Shown one piece after another: positions 9,804 to 17,542 of a stretch of DNA of 64,000 bases. Below the pieces are notes generated by a model. It was not told the origin of the DNA. It did no database searches and saw only the letters and a list, made by a program, of their open reading frames with translations. Origin of the DNA: Polaromonas sp. GTDB taxonomy: Bacteria > Pseudomonadota > Gammaproteobacteria > Burkholderiales > Burkholderiaceae_C. The stretch covers positions 1 through 64,000 of the forward strand of contig JAQGNE010000021.1 in the NCBI GenBank assembly GCA_028291985.1, in the 5' to 3' direction. The stretch's first letter is position 1. The number at the start of each line of letters is the position of its first letter. The position numbers and the translations under genes were made by a program.

Positions 9804-9834
9804 AATATCTGATTATTTGATAACCTCAGATTAT
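9804..9834. promoter_or_regulatory. Palindromic operator candidate for the divergent LysR regulator
   Basis: In the 178-base divergent region, ATCTGA (9807-9812) and TCAGAT (9826-9831) form a perfect inverted repeat with a 13-base spacer. The match extends imperfectly outwards (AATATCTGA versus ATAATCTGA on the other strand). A second, inner palindrome TTAT-TTG-ATAA lies at 9813-9823. The T-N11-A-like layout, AT-richness against a GC-rich background, and position between a LysR gene and its probable target operon all fit a LysR binding site. Confidence 0.6.
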
Positions 9835-9901
9835 GATTTCGAAGGCCTGGGCCGCTTGTCATCTGGCGTTTCCAGTAATTCTCCGTTGCTCTCACTTACC
9901 C

Positions 9902-10840
9902 ATGACCGATCAGATTCCAACCGCCCAGCTACTCAACCGCCTTCGCATGCGCCAGGTGGCGTTGATCCTGGCGATTGGGGAGCACGGCACCTTGCGCAAG
10001 GCCGCAGCTGACCTGGGCATGACGCAGCCAGCCGCCACCAAGATGATTCAGGAGCTCGAATCGGCGCTGGGGCAGCGGCTGTTCGAGCGCGTGGGCCGCG
10101 GGCAAAAGCTGACGGCGGCGGGCAACAGCGTGCTGGGGCACTTTCGCGGCATGCGTGGCTCGGTCGAGACGATGACGCGCGAGTTGTCCGAGCTTCGGCA
10201 AGGCAGCGCCGGGCGGCTGTCGGTAGGCACCATCATGGCGCCATCACCGACCTTGCTGACGCATGCCGTCATTGCCCTCAAAGGCGCTTTTCCGCTGCTG
10301 TCCATCGACATCACCATGGACACCAGTGACCGCCTGCTGGATTTGCTGCGCGAAGGCACGCTGGATGTAGCGATAGGCCGCATCCGCGATGAGCACCGGC
10401 AGGACTACGCCTTTTCGCCGCTGGCCAATGAGGCGCTGGCGGTGGTCGTCGGCATGCAGCACCCATTGGCAGGCCAGCGCAAGGTAGCCTTTTCAAACCT
10501 GCTCGACTACCCGTGGATATTGCAGCCCGTGGGCAGCCCGATGCGCGAGGTGCTGGACCAGGAATTTCGCATGCTCCAGGTGGCGCCGCCGCGCGGGCTG
10601 ATTGAAACCGCCTCGATATTGACCACCACCGACCTGATCGACAAGACCGACATGGTGGCCGTGATGCCGGCGTCGATCGCCATGACCTATGCGCAGCACC
10701 GCCTGGTGCATGTGCTGCCGTGCCGCATCCAGCACAAGATGGAAGCGTTTGGCTCCATCAGCTTCAAGGCGCGGCCGATCAGTGAGGCCGCGGCCTTTTT
10801 TCTTTCGGCAATACATGCCGGCGGAGATGCTATTAAATGA
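9902..10840 (+). CDS. LysR-family transcriptional regulator
   Basis: A 312-residue regulator when started at the ATG at 9902, which places the winged helix-turn-helix (MRQVALILAIGEHGTLRKAAADLGMTQPAATKMIQELESALG) at the N-terminus as usual; 23 upstream codons are open but look non-coding and no start has a good ribosome-binding site. The C-terminal part is a LysR effector domain (LSVGTIMAPSPTLL, LDVAIGRIRDEH). Divergent from the sugar-acid operon, it is the likely controller of that operon and of itself. Its last codons (Ala-Ile-Lys-stop) fall inside a dispersed hairpin repeat. Confidence 0.9.
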   Translation: MTDQIPTAQLLNRLRMRQVALILAIGEHGTLRKAAADLGMTQPAATKMIQELESALGQRLFERVGRGQKLTAAGNSVLGHFRGMRGSVETMTRELSELRQGSAGRLSVGTIMAPSPTLLTHAVIALKGAFPLLSIDITMDTSDRLLDLLREGTLDVAIGRIRDEHRQDYAFSPLANEALAVVVGMQHPLAGQRKVAFSNLLDYPWILQPVGSPMREVLDQEFRMLQVAPPRGLIETASILTTTDLIDKTDMVAVMPASIAMTYAQHRLVHVLPCRIQHKMEAFGSISFKARPISEAAAFFLSAIHAGGDAIK

Positions 10841-10890
10841 ATAGCTAGTACCCTCCGAATTACCTGGGCTAGAGACCTAAAAAGCTTGAA
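10829..10890 (+). repeat. Dispersed hairpin repeat, copy 1
   Basis: The core GCTATTAAATGAATAGC (10829-10845) is followed by a flank ending in CTGGGCTAGAG and CCTAAAAAG. The TGA inside the core is the stop codon of the LysR gene. The element lies between two convergent genes and could act as a terminator. Confidence 0.7.
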
Positions 10891-10892
10891 AA

Positions 10893-12293
10893 TCAGGCGG
10901 GCGAGGGCGAACCATCGGCTTTGAAGTGCCCCGGCGTCAAGCCATGCTTTTGCATCAGCCGGTAGAACTCGGTGCGGTTGCGGTCGGCCAGCCGGGCGGC
11001 GTCGGCCACGTTGCCGTCAGTCAGTTTCAAGAGGCCCACCAGGTAGTCGCGCTCAAAGCGCTGGCGGGCTTCAGCCAGGGTCAGCACCTGCACGCTGGGC
11101 GAGCGCAGCGCGCGCTGCACCAGGGCCAGCGGGACCAGCGGCGTGGTTGACAAGGCGCATACCTGCTCAACCACATTGAACAGCTGGCGCACGTTGCCCG
11201 GCCAAGCCGCAGTGGTCAGCGCCTTGATGGCTTCGGGCGCAAAGCCGCTGAGCCGCTTGTCGTATTTGGTGGCCAGCTTCTGCAGGAAATGGTTGGCCAG
11301 CAGCGGAATGTCCTCGGGCCGCGCCGACAGCGGTGGCAGCGTCAGCGTCACGACGTTGAGCCGGTAGTACAGGTCGGCGCGAAACTGGCCTTGGGCCATG
11401 GCAGCGTCCAGGTCGCGGTGCGTGGCAGAAATGATGCGTACATCTACCGGAATCGACTGGCTGGAGCCGAGCGGACGCACCACGCGCTCTTGCAGCACCC
11501 GCAGCAGCTTGACCTGCAGGGCCGGCGGCATGTCGCCGATCTCGTCGAGCAGCAGCGTGCCGCCGTCAGCTGCCTGAAACAGCCCCTTGTGGTTGCTGGC
11601 GGCATCGGTGAAGGCGCCCTTGACATGGCCGAACAGCTCGGACTCGAGCAGGGCCTCGGGGATGGCGCCGCAATTGACGGCGATGAAGGGAAACTTCGCG
11701 CGCGCCCCGCCCTGGTGTATAGCCTGTGCCAGCACTTCCTTGCCGGTGCCGCTTTCGCCGCGCAGCAGCACACTCGCATCGGATTGCGCCACCATGCGGG
11801 CCTCGGCCAGCACTTCGGCCATGCTGCTGGAGCGGCTGATGATCTGGTTTTGCCAGGCTTCCGGGCTGCCGCGCCGCGCAGTGTTCACGGGCGCGCTCAG
11901 CGCCAGCGCCTGCGCGATCTTGGCCTCCAGGCTTTTGCCGTCAAACGGCTTGGTGAGGTAGGTGAACACACCGCGCTCGGTGGCCTCGACCGCATCCGGA
12001 ATGGTGCCGTGCGCGGTCAGCAATATCACGGGCAGCGACGGGTGCTGGGCGCGGATGTCGTCAAACAGGCTGAGCCCGTCCTTGCCAGGCAGGCGCACAT
12101 CGCTGAGCACCAGCTGCGGCCGCTCGATGTGCAGCTGCGTCAGTGCGGCTTCGGCAGACGTGACTGCGGTAACCCTATAACCCGCGGCAGTCAGCCGCAT
12201 CGTCAACAGACGCAGCATGTCCGGGTCGTCGTCCACCACCAGCAGGTGTGCGCCGCTGCTGCGCGGCTTGGCGGCGCCCGTCGCTTCAGTCAT
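10893..12293 (-). CDS. qseF: Sigma-54-dependent response regulator, QseF/GlrR-like
   Basis: A 466-residue NtrC-class regulator. Residues 15-130 are a receiver domain with phosphoacceptor Asp65 (LVLSDVRLPGKDG). Residues about 150-385 are the AAA+ sigma-54 activation domain (Walker A GESGTGKE, then GGTLLLDEIGDMP). The C-terminus has a Fis-type helix-turn-helix (DGNVADAARLADRNRTEFYRLMQ). The loop that contacts sigma-54 reads GAFTDA (226-231) instead of the usual GAFTGA. Its start overlaps the qseG stop (ATGA). The order kinase, lipoprotein, regulator matches enterobacterial glrK-qseG-glrR, which governs the small RNA GlmY; that target is not shown for this organism. Confidence 0.92.
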   Translation of the reverse strand: MTEATGAAKPRSSGAHLLVVDDDPDMLRLLTMRLTAAGYRVTAVTSAEAALTQLHIERPQLVLSDVRLPGKDGLSLFDDIRAQHPSLPVILLTAHGTIPDAVEATERGVFTYLTKPFDGKSLEAKIAQALALSAPVNTARRGSPEAWQNQIISRSSSMAEVLAEARMVAQSDASVLLRGESGTGKEVLAQAIHQGGARAKFPFIAVNCGAIPEALLESELFGHVKGAFTDAASNHKGLFQAADGGTLLLDEIGDMPPALQVKLLRVLQERVVRPLGSSQSIPVDVRIISATHRDLDAAMAQGQFRADLYYRLNVVTLTLPPLSARPEDIPLLANHFLQKLATKYDKRLSGFAPEAIKALTTAAWPGNVRQLFNVVEQVCALSTTPLVPLALVQRALRSPSVQVLTLAEARQRFERDYLVGLLKLTDGNVADAARLADRNRTEFYRLMQKHGLTPGHFKADGSPSPA

Positions 12294-12970
12294 GGCGCGG
12301 AGCGGGGGCGACTCGCCGGCGGTACCGGGGGAACCGCCCCTGGTGGCGTGGCCTGCCGGTTAACGAGGCTGCGTTCAATGGCCTTCAGGGCCTCCAGCCT
12401 TTCAGTGGTCTGGTCCAGCCGGCGCTGGACATCGCGGGTCTGCTGGGTCTGCTTGTCCAGTTGCTCCTCCAGGCGGCGCTGCTCACCGTAGCGCGACGCC
12501 AGCAAACGTGCCAGCGAGTGCAAGCCCTCGGTATCGGGGCTTCCCAGCACCCGGCCCAGCAATTCCTGGGCGCGTATCAGATCGGGCAGCTGCCGCAGCT
12601 GTGCCAGCACCAGCGCCAGCTGCATCTGGTCGGCGGGGCTTCTGACGTCGCCGAGCCGCGCGATCTCTTGCTGCAATTCAGGCGGCGGCATCGTCCGTAT
12701 GCGCTCAGCGTAGGCCAGCGTGCGCACGGTGGCTTCGCCGTTTCGGGTTTCGGGGCGGGCAGCGACCGCAACTTCAACGGGGCGTGGCTCGGGGCTGGGC
12801 ACCACAACCGGTTGGGCGGGTACGGCCACCGGCACCGGTTCTGGCGATGTGAACACGTGGCCACAGGCAGCCAGCACGCTGACGGTCAGCAGTGACGACA
12901 GGCGGGTGACAAGAGCGCAGGCAGCAGCTGCGCAAGCGGGGTTGGTGGAGTTGTCAGGATTTGACGGCAT
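12290..12970 (-). CDS. qseG: QseG-like outer-membrane lipoprotein
   Basis: A 226-residue protein whose hydrophobic segment ends in the lipobox LAAC (Cys at about residue 36), predicting a lipid-anchored envelope protein. A proline/valine-rich linker follows, then a helical region with a coiled-coil-like stretch (RRLEEQLDKQTQQTRDVQRR, about 165-215) and a Pro-rich tail. Sequence alone would not name it, but its place between a QseE-type kinase and a QseF-type regulator, with overlaps at both ends (17 bases with the kinase, 4 with the regulator), matches QseG, which in enterobacteria modulates the kinase. Confidence 0.75.
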   Translation of the reverse strand: MPSNPDNSTNPACAAAACALVTRLSSLLTVSVLAACGHVFTSPEPVPVAVPAQPVVVPSPEPRPVEVAVAARPETRNGEATVRTLAYAERIRTMPPPELQQEIARLGDVRSPADQMQLALVLAQLRQLPDLIRAQELLGRVLGSPDTEGLHSLARLLASRYGEQRRLEEQLDKQTQQTRDVQRRLDQTTERLEALKAIERSLVNRQATPPGAVPPVPPASRPRSAP

Positions 12971-14375
12971 GAGGAAGCTCTATTCTGAAATGGGCGCCGG
13001 GCTGGTCGGGCAGCAGCATGATGCGGCCGCCATGCGCGGCCACGTATTCCTGCACGATGGACAGCCCGATGCCGCTGCCGCGCGCCGCATCAAGCGGCTG
13101 GCGTTCCCCGCGGTAAAAAGGCTCAAAAATACGTTCGCGGTCGGCTGGCGCAACGCCCGCGCCGTCGTCATGAATGTCGATCCGCACGACGCTGGCGAGT
13201 GTACCCAGTTCCAGCCGGACAACGCCTCCCGGCGGCGAAAAGCGGATGGCATTGGACAGCAGGTTGCCAATGGCCGTGCCCAGCTTGTCCGTATCGATTT
13301 CCATCACCAGCGGCTCTCCGGACACCACCACAGACAACTCACGCGCCCGCCACTGCAGGCGCTGCGCATCGGCCTGGGCCTCCAGCAGGCCAAGCAGGTC
13401 GGCCTGCTGCCGGTGCAATTGCCGCGCCTCGAAAGCGGCCGCATTGAAACGCAGCAGGTCTTCAATCTGCGTCTGCAGCACACCGGTGTTGTGCCTGAGG
13501 ATCTGCGCGATTTCGCCCTGGTCGCTGGTCAGGGGGCCGGCCACGCCGTCCTCCAGCAGCGAGACGCCTTCGCGAAGAGAGGCCAGCGGGGTCTTCAGCT
13601 CATGCGAGATGTGCCGCAGAAAGCGCGCCTTGTCGGCATCAAGCTCGACCAGTCGCAGGCGCAGCCAGTCAAGCCGCTGGCCGACCAGCACCAAGTCGGC
13701 GGGTCCGCGAATGTCGATTACCCGGTCGAGCCGGTTCTGCCCCAGGCCAACGATGGCGTCTTCCAGGCGCCGCAGCGGCAAGGTGAACCACACGCCGAAC
13801 GCCAGCGCCATGGCCACAGCCAGCACAATCGCCCAGCTCACCTGCAGCGTCAGGCGGCGTCGGCTTTCATCCAGCTTGCGCTCCAGCGACTGGTTGCGCT
13901 GCTGGATGTTCTGCTGTGTCTGCACGCTGATGGTGGCGTTCACCCTCTCAAGCTCGCGGAACTGCTGCACCAGTTGCCGCTCCCGGTCGAGCGCGGTGTC
14001 AGCCGGTCCCCGTATCAGGCCCTGCAGGGTTTGCAGATGCCGGCGCCAGTCGCTGGCAACCGACGGGGCCAGGCCGCCATTGGCCAGCCGCTGCACAACC
14101 TCCAGTGCGTCACGCGCTTCGGCTTCAAACCGCTCCCGCAGGACACGGTCGTCCAGAATCACCGACTGGCGCGAGCTGCGCTCCATGGAAATGCTGCGCT
14201 CGTTGAGTGACTGCGCCGCTGCAGACAGCGACAGCGCCTCTGCCGCGTTGAGGCGGCTTTGCAGCGTGAGGTCTTCCAGCGTGAAAAGGGCGCGCAGGGA
14301 GGCGGCGCCCAGCAAGGCGGCAATCAATAAAAATGCAATGACCAGCAGTTGCCGGAAAGAAAACCGCTTCAGCAT
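12954..14375 (-). CDS. qseE: Sensor histidine kinase, QseE/GlrK-like
   Basis: A 473-residue kinase. Transmembrane helix 1 (LLVIAFLLIAALLGAASLRAL) and helix 2 (SWAIVLAVAMALAFGVWF, about residue 165) flank a helical periplasmic domain, then HAMP, the phosphoacceptor box FLRHISHELKTPLASL, and ATPase boxes GNLLSNAIRFSPPGG, DDGAGV and GSGIGLSIVQEY. I chose the ATG at 14375 because it begins right before the first helix; an in-frame ATG at 14420 would overlap miaB. The gene is 25 bases downstream of miaB on the same strand, so read-through from miaB is likely. Confidence 0.9.
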   Translation of the reverse strand: MLKRFSFRQLLVIAFLLIAALLGAASLRALFTLEDLTLQSRLNAAEALSLSAAAQSLNERSISMERSSRQSVILDDRVLRERFEAEARDALEVVQRLANGGLAPSVASDWRRHLQTLQGLIRGPADTALDRERQLVQQFRELERVNATISVQTQQNIQQRNQSLERKLDESRRRLTLQVSWAIVLAVAMALAFGVWFTLPLRRLEDAIVGLGQNRLDRVIDIRGPADLVLVGQRLDWLRLRLVELDADKARFLRHISHELKTPLASLREGVSLLEDGVAGPLTSDQGEIAQILRHNTGVLQTQIEDLLRFNAAAFEARQLHRQQADLLGLLEAQADAQRLQWRARELSVVVSGEPLVMEIDTDKLGTAIGNLLSNAIRFSPPGGVVRLELGTLASVVRIDIHDDGAGVAPADRERIFEPFYRGERQPLDAARGSGIGLSIVQEYVAAHGGRIMLLPDQPGAHFRIELPHAVKS

Positions 14376-14400
14376 GTGCAGCTGTCGGCCTTGACCGGCC

Positions 14401-15765
14401 TCAAGCCGTCGCCAGTGCAACCGGGCTGTCCGGTGTCGTGCAGGGGGTCACCACTTCGCCGCGCAGGGAGCGCTGCGGCGCTTCGGTGATCCGGATGTCC
14501 ACCAGCTGGCCTACCAGGCGGCCAGGGCCTTCAAATACCACGGCCCGGTTGCACTCGGTGCGGCCAAAGAGCGCGTTGGGCGTCTTGCGCGCCGCGCCTT
14601 CCACCAGCACACGTTGCACGGTGCCCAGCCGGCTGGCGCTGATCGCACGCACATTGTCATCAATCGCAGCCTGCAGCCGCTGCAAGCGCTGGAGCTTGAC
14701 CGCATGCGGCGTGTCGTCGTGCAAGGCGGCGGCGGGCGTGCCCGGGCGCGGGCTGTAGATGAAGCTGAAGCTGGTGTCGTAGCCGACGTCGTCAATCAGC
14801 TTCATCATCTTTTCAAAGTCGTCCTCGGTCTCGCCGGGAAAGCCGACGATGAAGTCGCTGCTCAACGCCAGGTCGGGCCGTATGGCGCGCAGCTTGCGGA
14901 TGGTGCTTTTGTACTCCATGGCGGTATAGCCGCGCTTCATCGCCATCAGGATACGGTCAGAGCCATGCTGCACCGGCAGATGCAGATGGTTGACCAGCTT
15001 GGGCAGCCGGGCGTAGGCGTCTACCAGGCGCTGTGTGAACTCGTTCGGGTGGCTGGTGACGTAGCGAATCCGCTCGATGCCCGGAATGTCGTGTACATAG
15101 TCGAGCAAGGTGGCGAAGTCGGCGATGTCCAGCGACTCCCCCATCGGCCCGCGGTAGGCGTTGACGTTCTGGCCGAGCAGGGTGATTTCTTTGACGCCCT
15201 GGTCGGCCAGCCCGGCCACTTCAACCAGTACGTCCTCAAACGGCCGCGAGACTTCTTCACCGCGGGTGTAGGGCACCACGCAATAGCTGCAGTACTTGGA
15301 GCAGCCTTCCATGATGCTGACAAAAGCGCTGGCGCCTTCCACACGGGCTGGCGGCAGGTGGTCGAACTTTTCGATTTCCGGAAAGCTGATGTCGACCTGC
15401 GGCTTGTTCAAACGGGCCCGGTCGGCCAGCAGCTGCGGCAGGCGGTGCAGGGTTTGCGGACCGAACACCACATCAACATACGGCGCGCGCTGGATGATTT
15501 CGGCACCTTCCTGGCTGGCCACGCAACCCCCCACGCCGATCAGTACGCCTTTTTCCTTCAGGTGGCGCACCCGGCCCAGGTCGCTGAAGACTTTTTCCTG
15601 CGCTTTTTCGCGCACCGAGCAGGTGTTGAAAAGGATCAGATCCGCCTGGTCCATGTCCAGCGTGGCCTCGTACCCTTCGGCGGCGTGCAGCACATCGGTC
15701 ATCTTGTCCGAGTCGTACTCGTTCATCTGGCAGCCGAAGGTTTTGATAAAAACTTTTTTACTCAT
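14401..15765 (-). CDS. miaB: tRNA-2-methylthio-N6-dimethylallyladenosine synthase
   Basis: The 454-residue methylthiotransferase has three domains: the N-terminal UPF0004 domain with its cluster cysteines ([34 protein letters not shown]), the radical SAM core with [15 protein letters not shown], and a C-terminal TRAM region. It adds methylthio groups to i6A37 of tRNAs reading UNN codons. Length and motifs are complete. A hairpin repeat begins only 6 bases upstream of its start codon and so occupies the leader. Confidence 0.97.
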   Translation of the reverse strand: MSKKVFIKTFGCQMNEYDSDKMTDVLHAAEGYEATLDMDQADLILFNTCSVREKAQEKVFSDLGRVRHLKEKGVLIGVGGCVASQEGAEIIQRAPYVDVVFGPQTLHRLPQLLADRARLNKPQVDISFPEIEKFDHLPPARVEGASAFVSIMEGCSKYCSYCVVPYTRGEEVSRPFEDVLVEVAGLADQGVKEITLLGQNVNAYRGPMGESLDIADFATLLDYVHDIPGIERIRYVTSHPNEFTQRLVDAYARLPKLVNHLHLPVQHGSDRILMAMKRGYTAMEYKSTIRKLRAIRPDLALSSDFIVGFPGETEDDFEKMMKLIDDVGYDTSFSFIYSPRPGTPAAALHDDTPHAVKLQRLQRLQAAIDDNVRAISASRLGTVQRVLVEGAARKTPNALFGRTECNRAVVFEGPGRLVGQLVDIRITEAPQRSLRGEVVTPCTTPDSPVALATA

Positions 15766-15770
15766 GACGT

Positions 15771-15822
15771 GCTACTTGATCGATAGCTATAACCCGGCGT
15801 ACTTATTGGGCTAGGCGCTGTT
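15771..15822 (+). repeat. Dispersed hairpin repeat, copy 2
   Basis: The core GCTACTTGATCGATAGC (15771-15787) is followed by ATTGGGCTAGGCGCTG and a T-run. It lies immediately upstream of the miaB start and so within its leader or promoter. Confidence 0.65.
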
Positions 15823-15883
15823 TTTTCGTGAAATTCAATCGGACAGGCCGATAGGCCTGCTGCTACTGGACGGCGGCCGCGGG

Positions 15884-16360
15884 TCAGGGCGGGGCGCTGG
15901 CGCCCGGGGCTGCCGGCGCGTTGCTGCCGAACAGGTCGGTGACAAAATTGAAGATGGTGCGGTTGGACCCGGCCCGCTGCTCCCGCGCCTCTTCACTGTT
16001 GAGAATCCACACCTGATGAATCTGGCCACCGCCATCGCGCAGGTAGTTGACCAGCACATCCCGGTTGACCAGTTGGCCAGAGAGCACCAGCAGGTTGTTC
16101 TGGTCAAAAATGCGCGCCCCCGGCGATAGCTGCTCCGTCTTGCCGTTCAGCGTGACCACAGGATGGTTCCTGACCACCATCTCGCCGCGCATGGCGGCTG
16201 CCGGAAACTGCCGCACACTGAGCCTGGCGTCGTTGGTCTGTGCCATGACAGTCGTGCCGCCAACTGACAGGGCCGCCGCTACCGCCAGCAAAAGCGCGCC
16301 GGCCCGCCGGGCCAGCGGTGAAAGGGATGCGGCTTGGGATGTCGGTCTGCAGCGTTTCAT
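15884..16360 (-). CDS. Exported protein of unknown function
   Basis: A 158-residue protein when started at the ATG at 16360 (a longer in-frame start at 16411 adds a non-coding-looking stretch). The start gives a basic region followed by the hydrophobic run GALLLAVAAALSVGGTTVMAQ, a signal peptide cut near MAQ. The mature part (LSVRQFPAAAMRGEMVVRNHPVVTLNGKTEQLSPGARIFDQNN...) is compact and ends in an Ala/Pro-rich tail. I do not recognise a named family. It is a single gene between miaB and a tRNA gene. A periplasmic location is the only supported statement. Confidence 0.75.
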   Translation of the reverse strand: MKRCRPTSQAASLSPLARRAGALLLAVAAALSVGGTTVMAQTNDARLSVRQFPAAAMRGEMVVRNHPVVTLNGKTEQLSPGARIFDQNNLLVLSGQLVNRDVLVNYLRDGGGQIHQVWILNSEEAREQRAGSNRTIFNFVTDLFGSNAPAAPGASAPP

Positions 16361-16417
16361 GGTGTTGTCCAGAGGCTGTTGAGAAATTCGCCAGCAGGGC
16401 GGAGGCCCCAAGCGACA

Positions 16418-16451
16418 AAGCCTCAGAAGTGTTGACGCACCGCTGAGGCTT
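16418..16451 (-). terminator. Rho-independent terminator of the CAU tRNA gene
   Basis: AAGCCTCAG (16418-16426) pairs with CTGAGGCTT (16443-16451), a 9-bp stem. Read on the minus strand it begins about 10 bases after the tRNA CCA end and is followed by TTTGTC, as expected for a terminator of that transcript. Confidence 0.7.
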
Positions 16452-16461
16452 CTGAAGTAAG

Positions 16462-16538
16462 TGGTGGTGATAGGTGGACTTGAACCACCGACATCAGCAT
16501 TATGAATGCTGCGCTCTAACCAACTGAGCTATATCACC
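16462..16538 (-). tRNA. tRNA with CAU anticodon (tRNA-Met elongator, or tRNA-Ile2)
   Basis: The minus strand gives a complete 77-base cloverleaf including an encoded CCA: acceptor GGTGATA/TATCACC, D arm with AGCTCAGTTGGTTAGAGC, anticodon stem CAGCA/TGCTG around loop TTCATAA (anticodon CAT), and T arm GGTGG-TTCAAGT-CCACC. It lacks initiator features. CAT may mean elongator Met or the lysidine-modified Ile2 that reads AUA; the sequence alone does not settle this. It has its own promoter and terminator. Confidence 0.93.
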
Positions 16539-16547
16539 GCGTCGACG

Positions 16548-16575
16548 ATTATAGCGGGAGACCGGCATAAATCAA
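16548..16575 (-). promoter_or_regulatory. Sigma-70 promoter of the CAU tRNA gene
   Basis: On the minus strand TTGATT (16575-16570) is followed after 16 bases by a perfect TATAAT (16553-16548). Transcription would start at about 16541, three bases before the mature tRNA 5' end. Confidence 0.75.
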
Positions 16576-16735
16576 TTGTCGGGCGCAACGCTGTATTGAG
16601 CATCGGCGAACAGGCGACGTTCGGCGGTGGTCGGAATCCTTATGCACCCCAATGCATTCCAGTGTCCTGCGCTCCGTGCGCCTTGCATTGCATGCCGCAA
16701 ATTGAATTTCTGCCGCCCTCCCAACACACTGAAAT

Positions 16736-17524
16736 TTAGCGATTTCGAAATTCAGCCTTGCGCTTGTTGACAAACGCATCCATGCCTTCTTTCTGGTCTT
16801 CGGTGGCAAACATCGCGTGGAAGAGCCGGCGCTCGAACATCACGCCGTCGCTGAGTGAGCTTTCAAATGAGCGGTTCACGGATTCCTTGGCCGCCATGAC
16901 GGCAATCTGGCCCAGGTTGCAGATCACCAGCGCAGCGCCCATCGCCTCGTCCATCAATTTATCGAGCGGTACCACCCGGCTGACCAGGCCGGAGCGCTCG
17001 GCCTCTACTGCATCCATCATGCGGCCGGTAAGCGCCAGGTCCATCGCCTTGGCCTTGCCCACCGCGCGCGGCAGCCGCTGGGTTCCGCCGGCGCCGGGGA
17101 TGATGCCCAGTTTGATCTCAGGCTGGCCGAATTTGGCATTGTCTGCCGCAATGATGAAGTCGCACATCATGGCCAGCTCGCACCCGCCGCCGAGCGCAAA
17201 GCCGCTGACGGCCGCAATCACCGGCTTGCGGATGCTTCTGATCTGTTCCCAGTTGCGGGTGATGTAGTCCTGGCCATACACATCCGCAAAACCATACTGC
17301 GCCATTGCACCGATGTCTGCACCTGCGGCAAAGGCTTTCTCGCTGCCGGTCAGGATGATGCAGCCGATGGTGTCGTCGGCATCAAACGCCTTCAGGGCGC
17401 TGGCCAGTTCGTCCATCAGCTGGTTGTTCAGCGCATTGAGCTGCTTGGGCCGGTTCAGCGTGATGATGCCTACCTGCCGGGTATCGGGCCCCTGGGTGGA
17501 CGTCAAGATGGTTTCATAGGTCAT
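16736..17524 (-). CDS. Enoyl-CoA hydratase
   Basis: A 262-residue crotonase-fold enzyme of standard length. It shows the oxyanion-hole region ([27 protein letters not shown]) and both catalytic glutamates (Glu in GGGCELAMM and in [20 protein letters not shown]). It would hydrate trans-2-enoyl-CoA in beta-oxidation or an aromatic catabolic route, in the cytosol. It stands alone downstream of the M61 peptidase gene (18 bases apart, same strand). The physiological substrate is not indicated by neighbours. Confidence 0.93.
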   Translation of the reverse strand: MTYETILTSTQGPDTRQVGIITLNRPKQLNALNNQLMDELASALKAFDADDTIGCIILTGSEKAFAAGADIGAMAQYGFADVYGQDYITRNWEQIRSIRKPVIAAVSGFALGGGCELAMMCDFIIAADNAKFGQPEIKLGIIPGAGGTQRLPRAVGKAKAMDLALTGRMMDAVEAERSGLVSRVVPLDKLMDEAMGAALVICNLGQIAVMAAKESVNRSFESSLSDGVMFERRLFHAMFATEDQKEGMDAFVNKRKAEFRNR

Positions 17525-17542
17525 GGTGTTCCTTGCAAGGTT

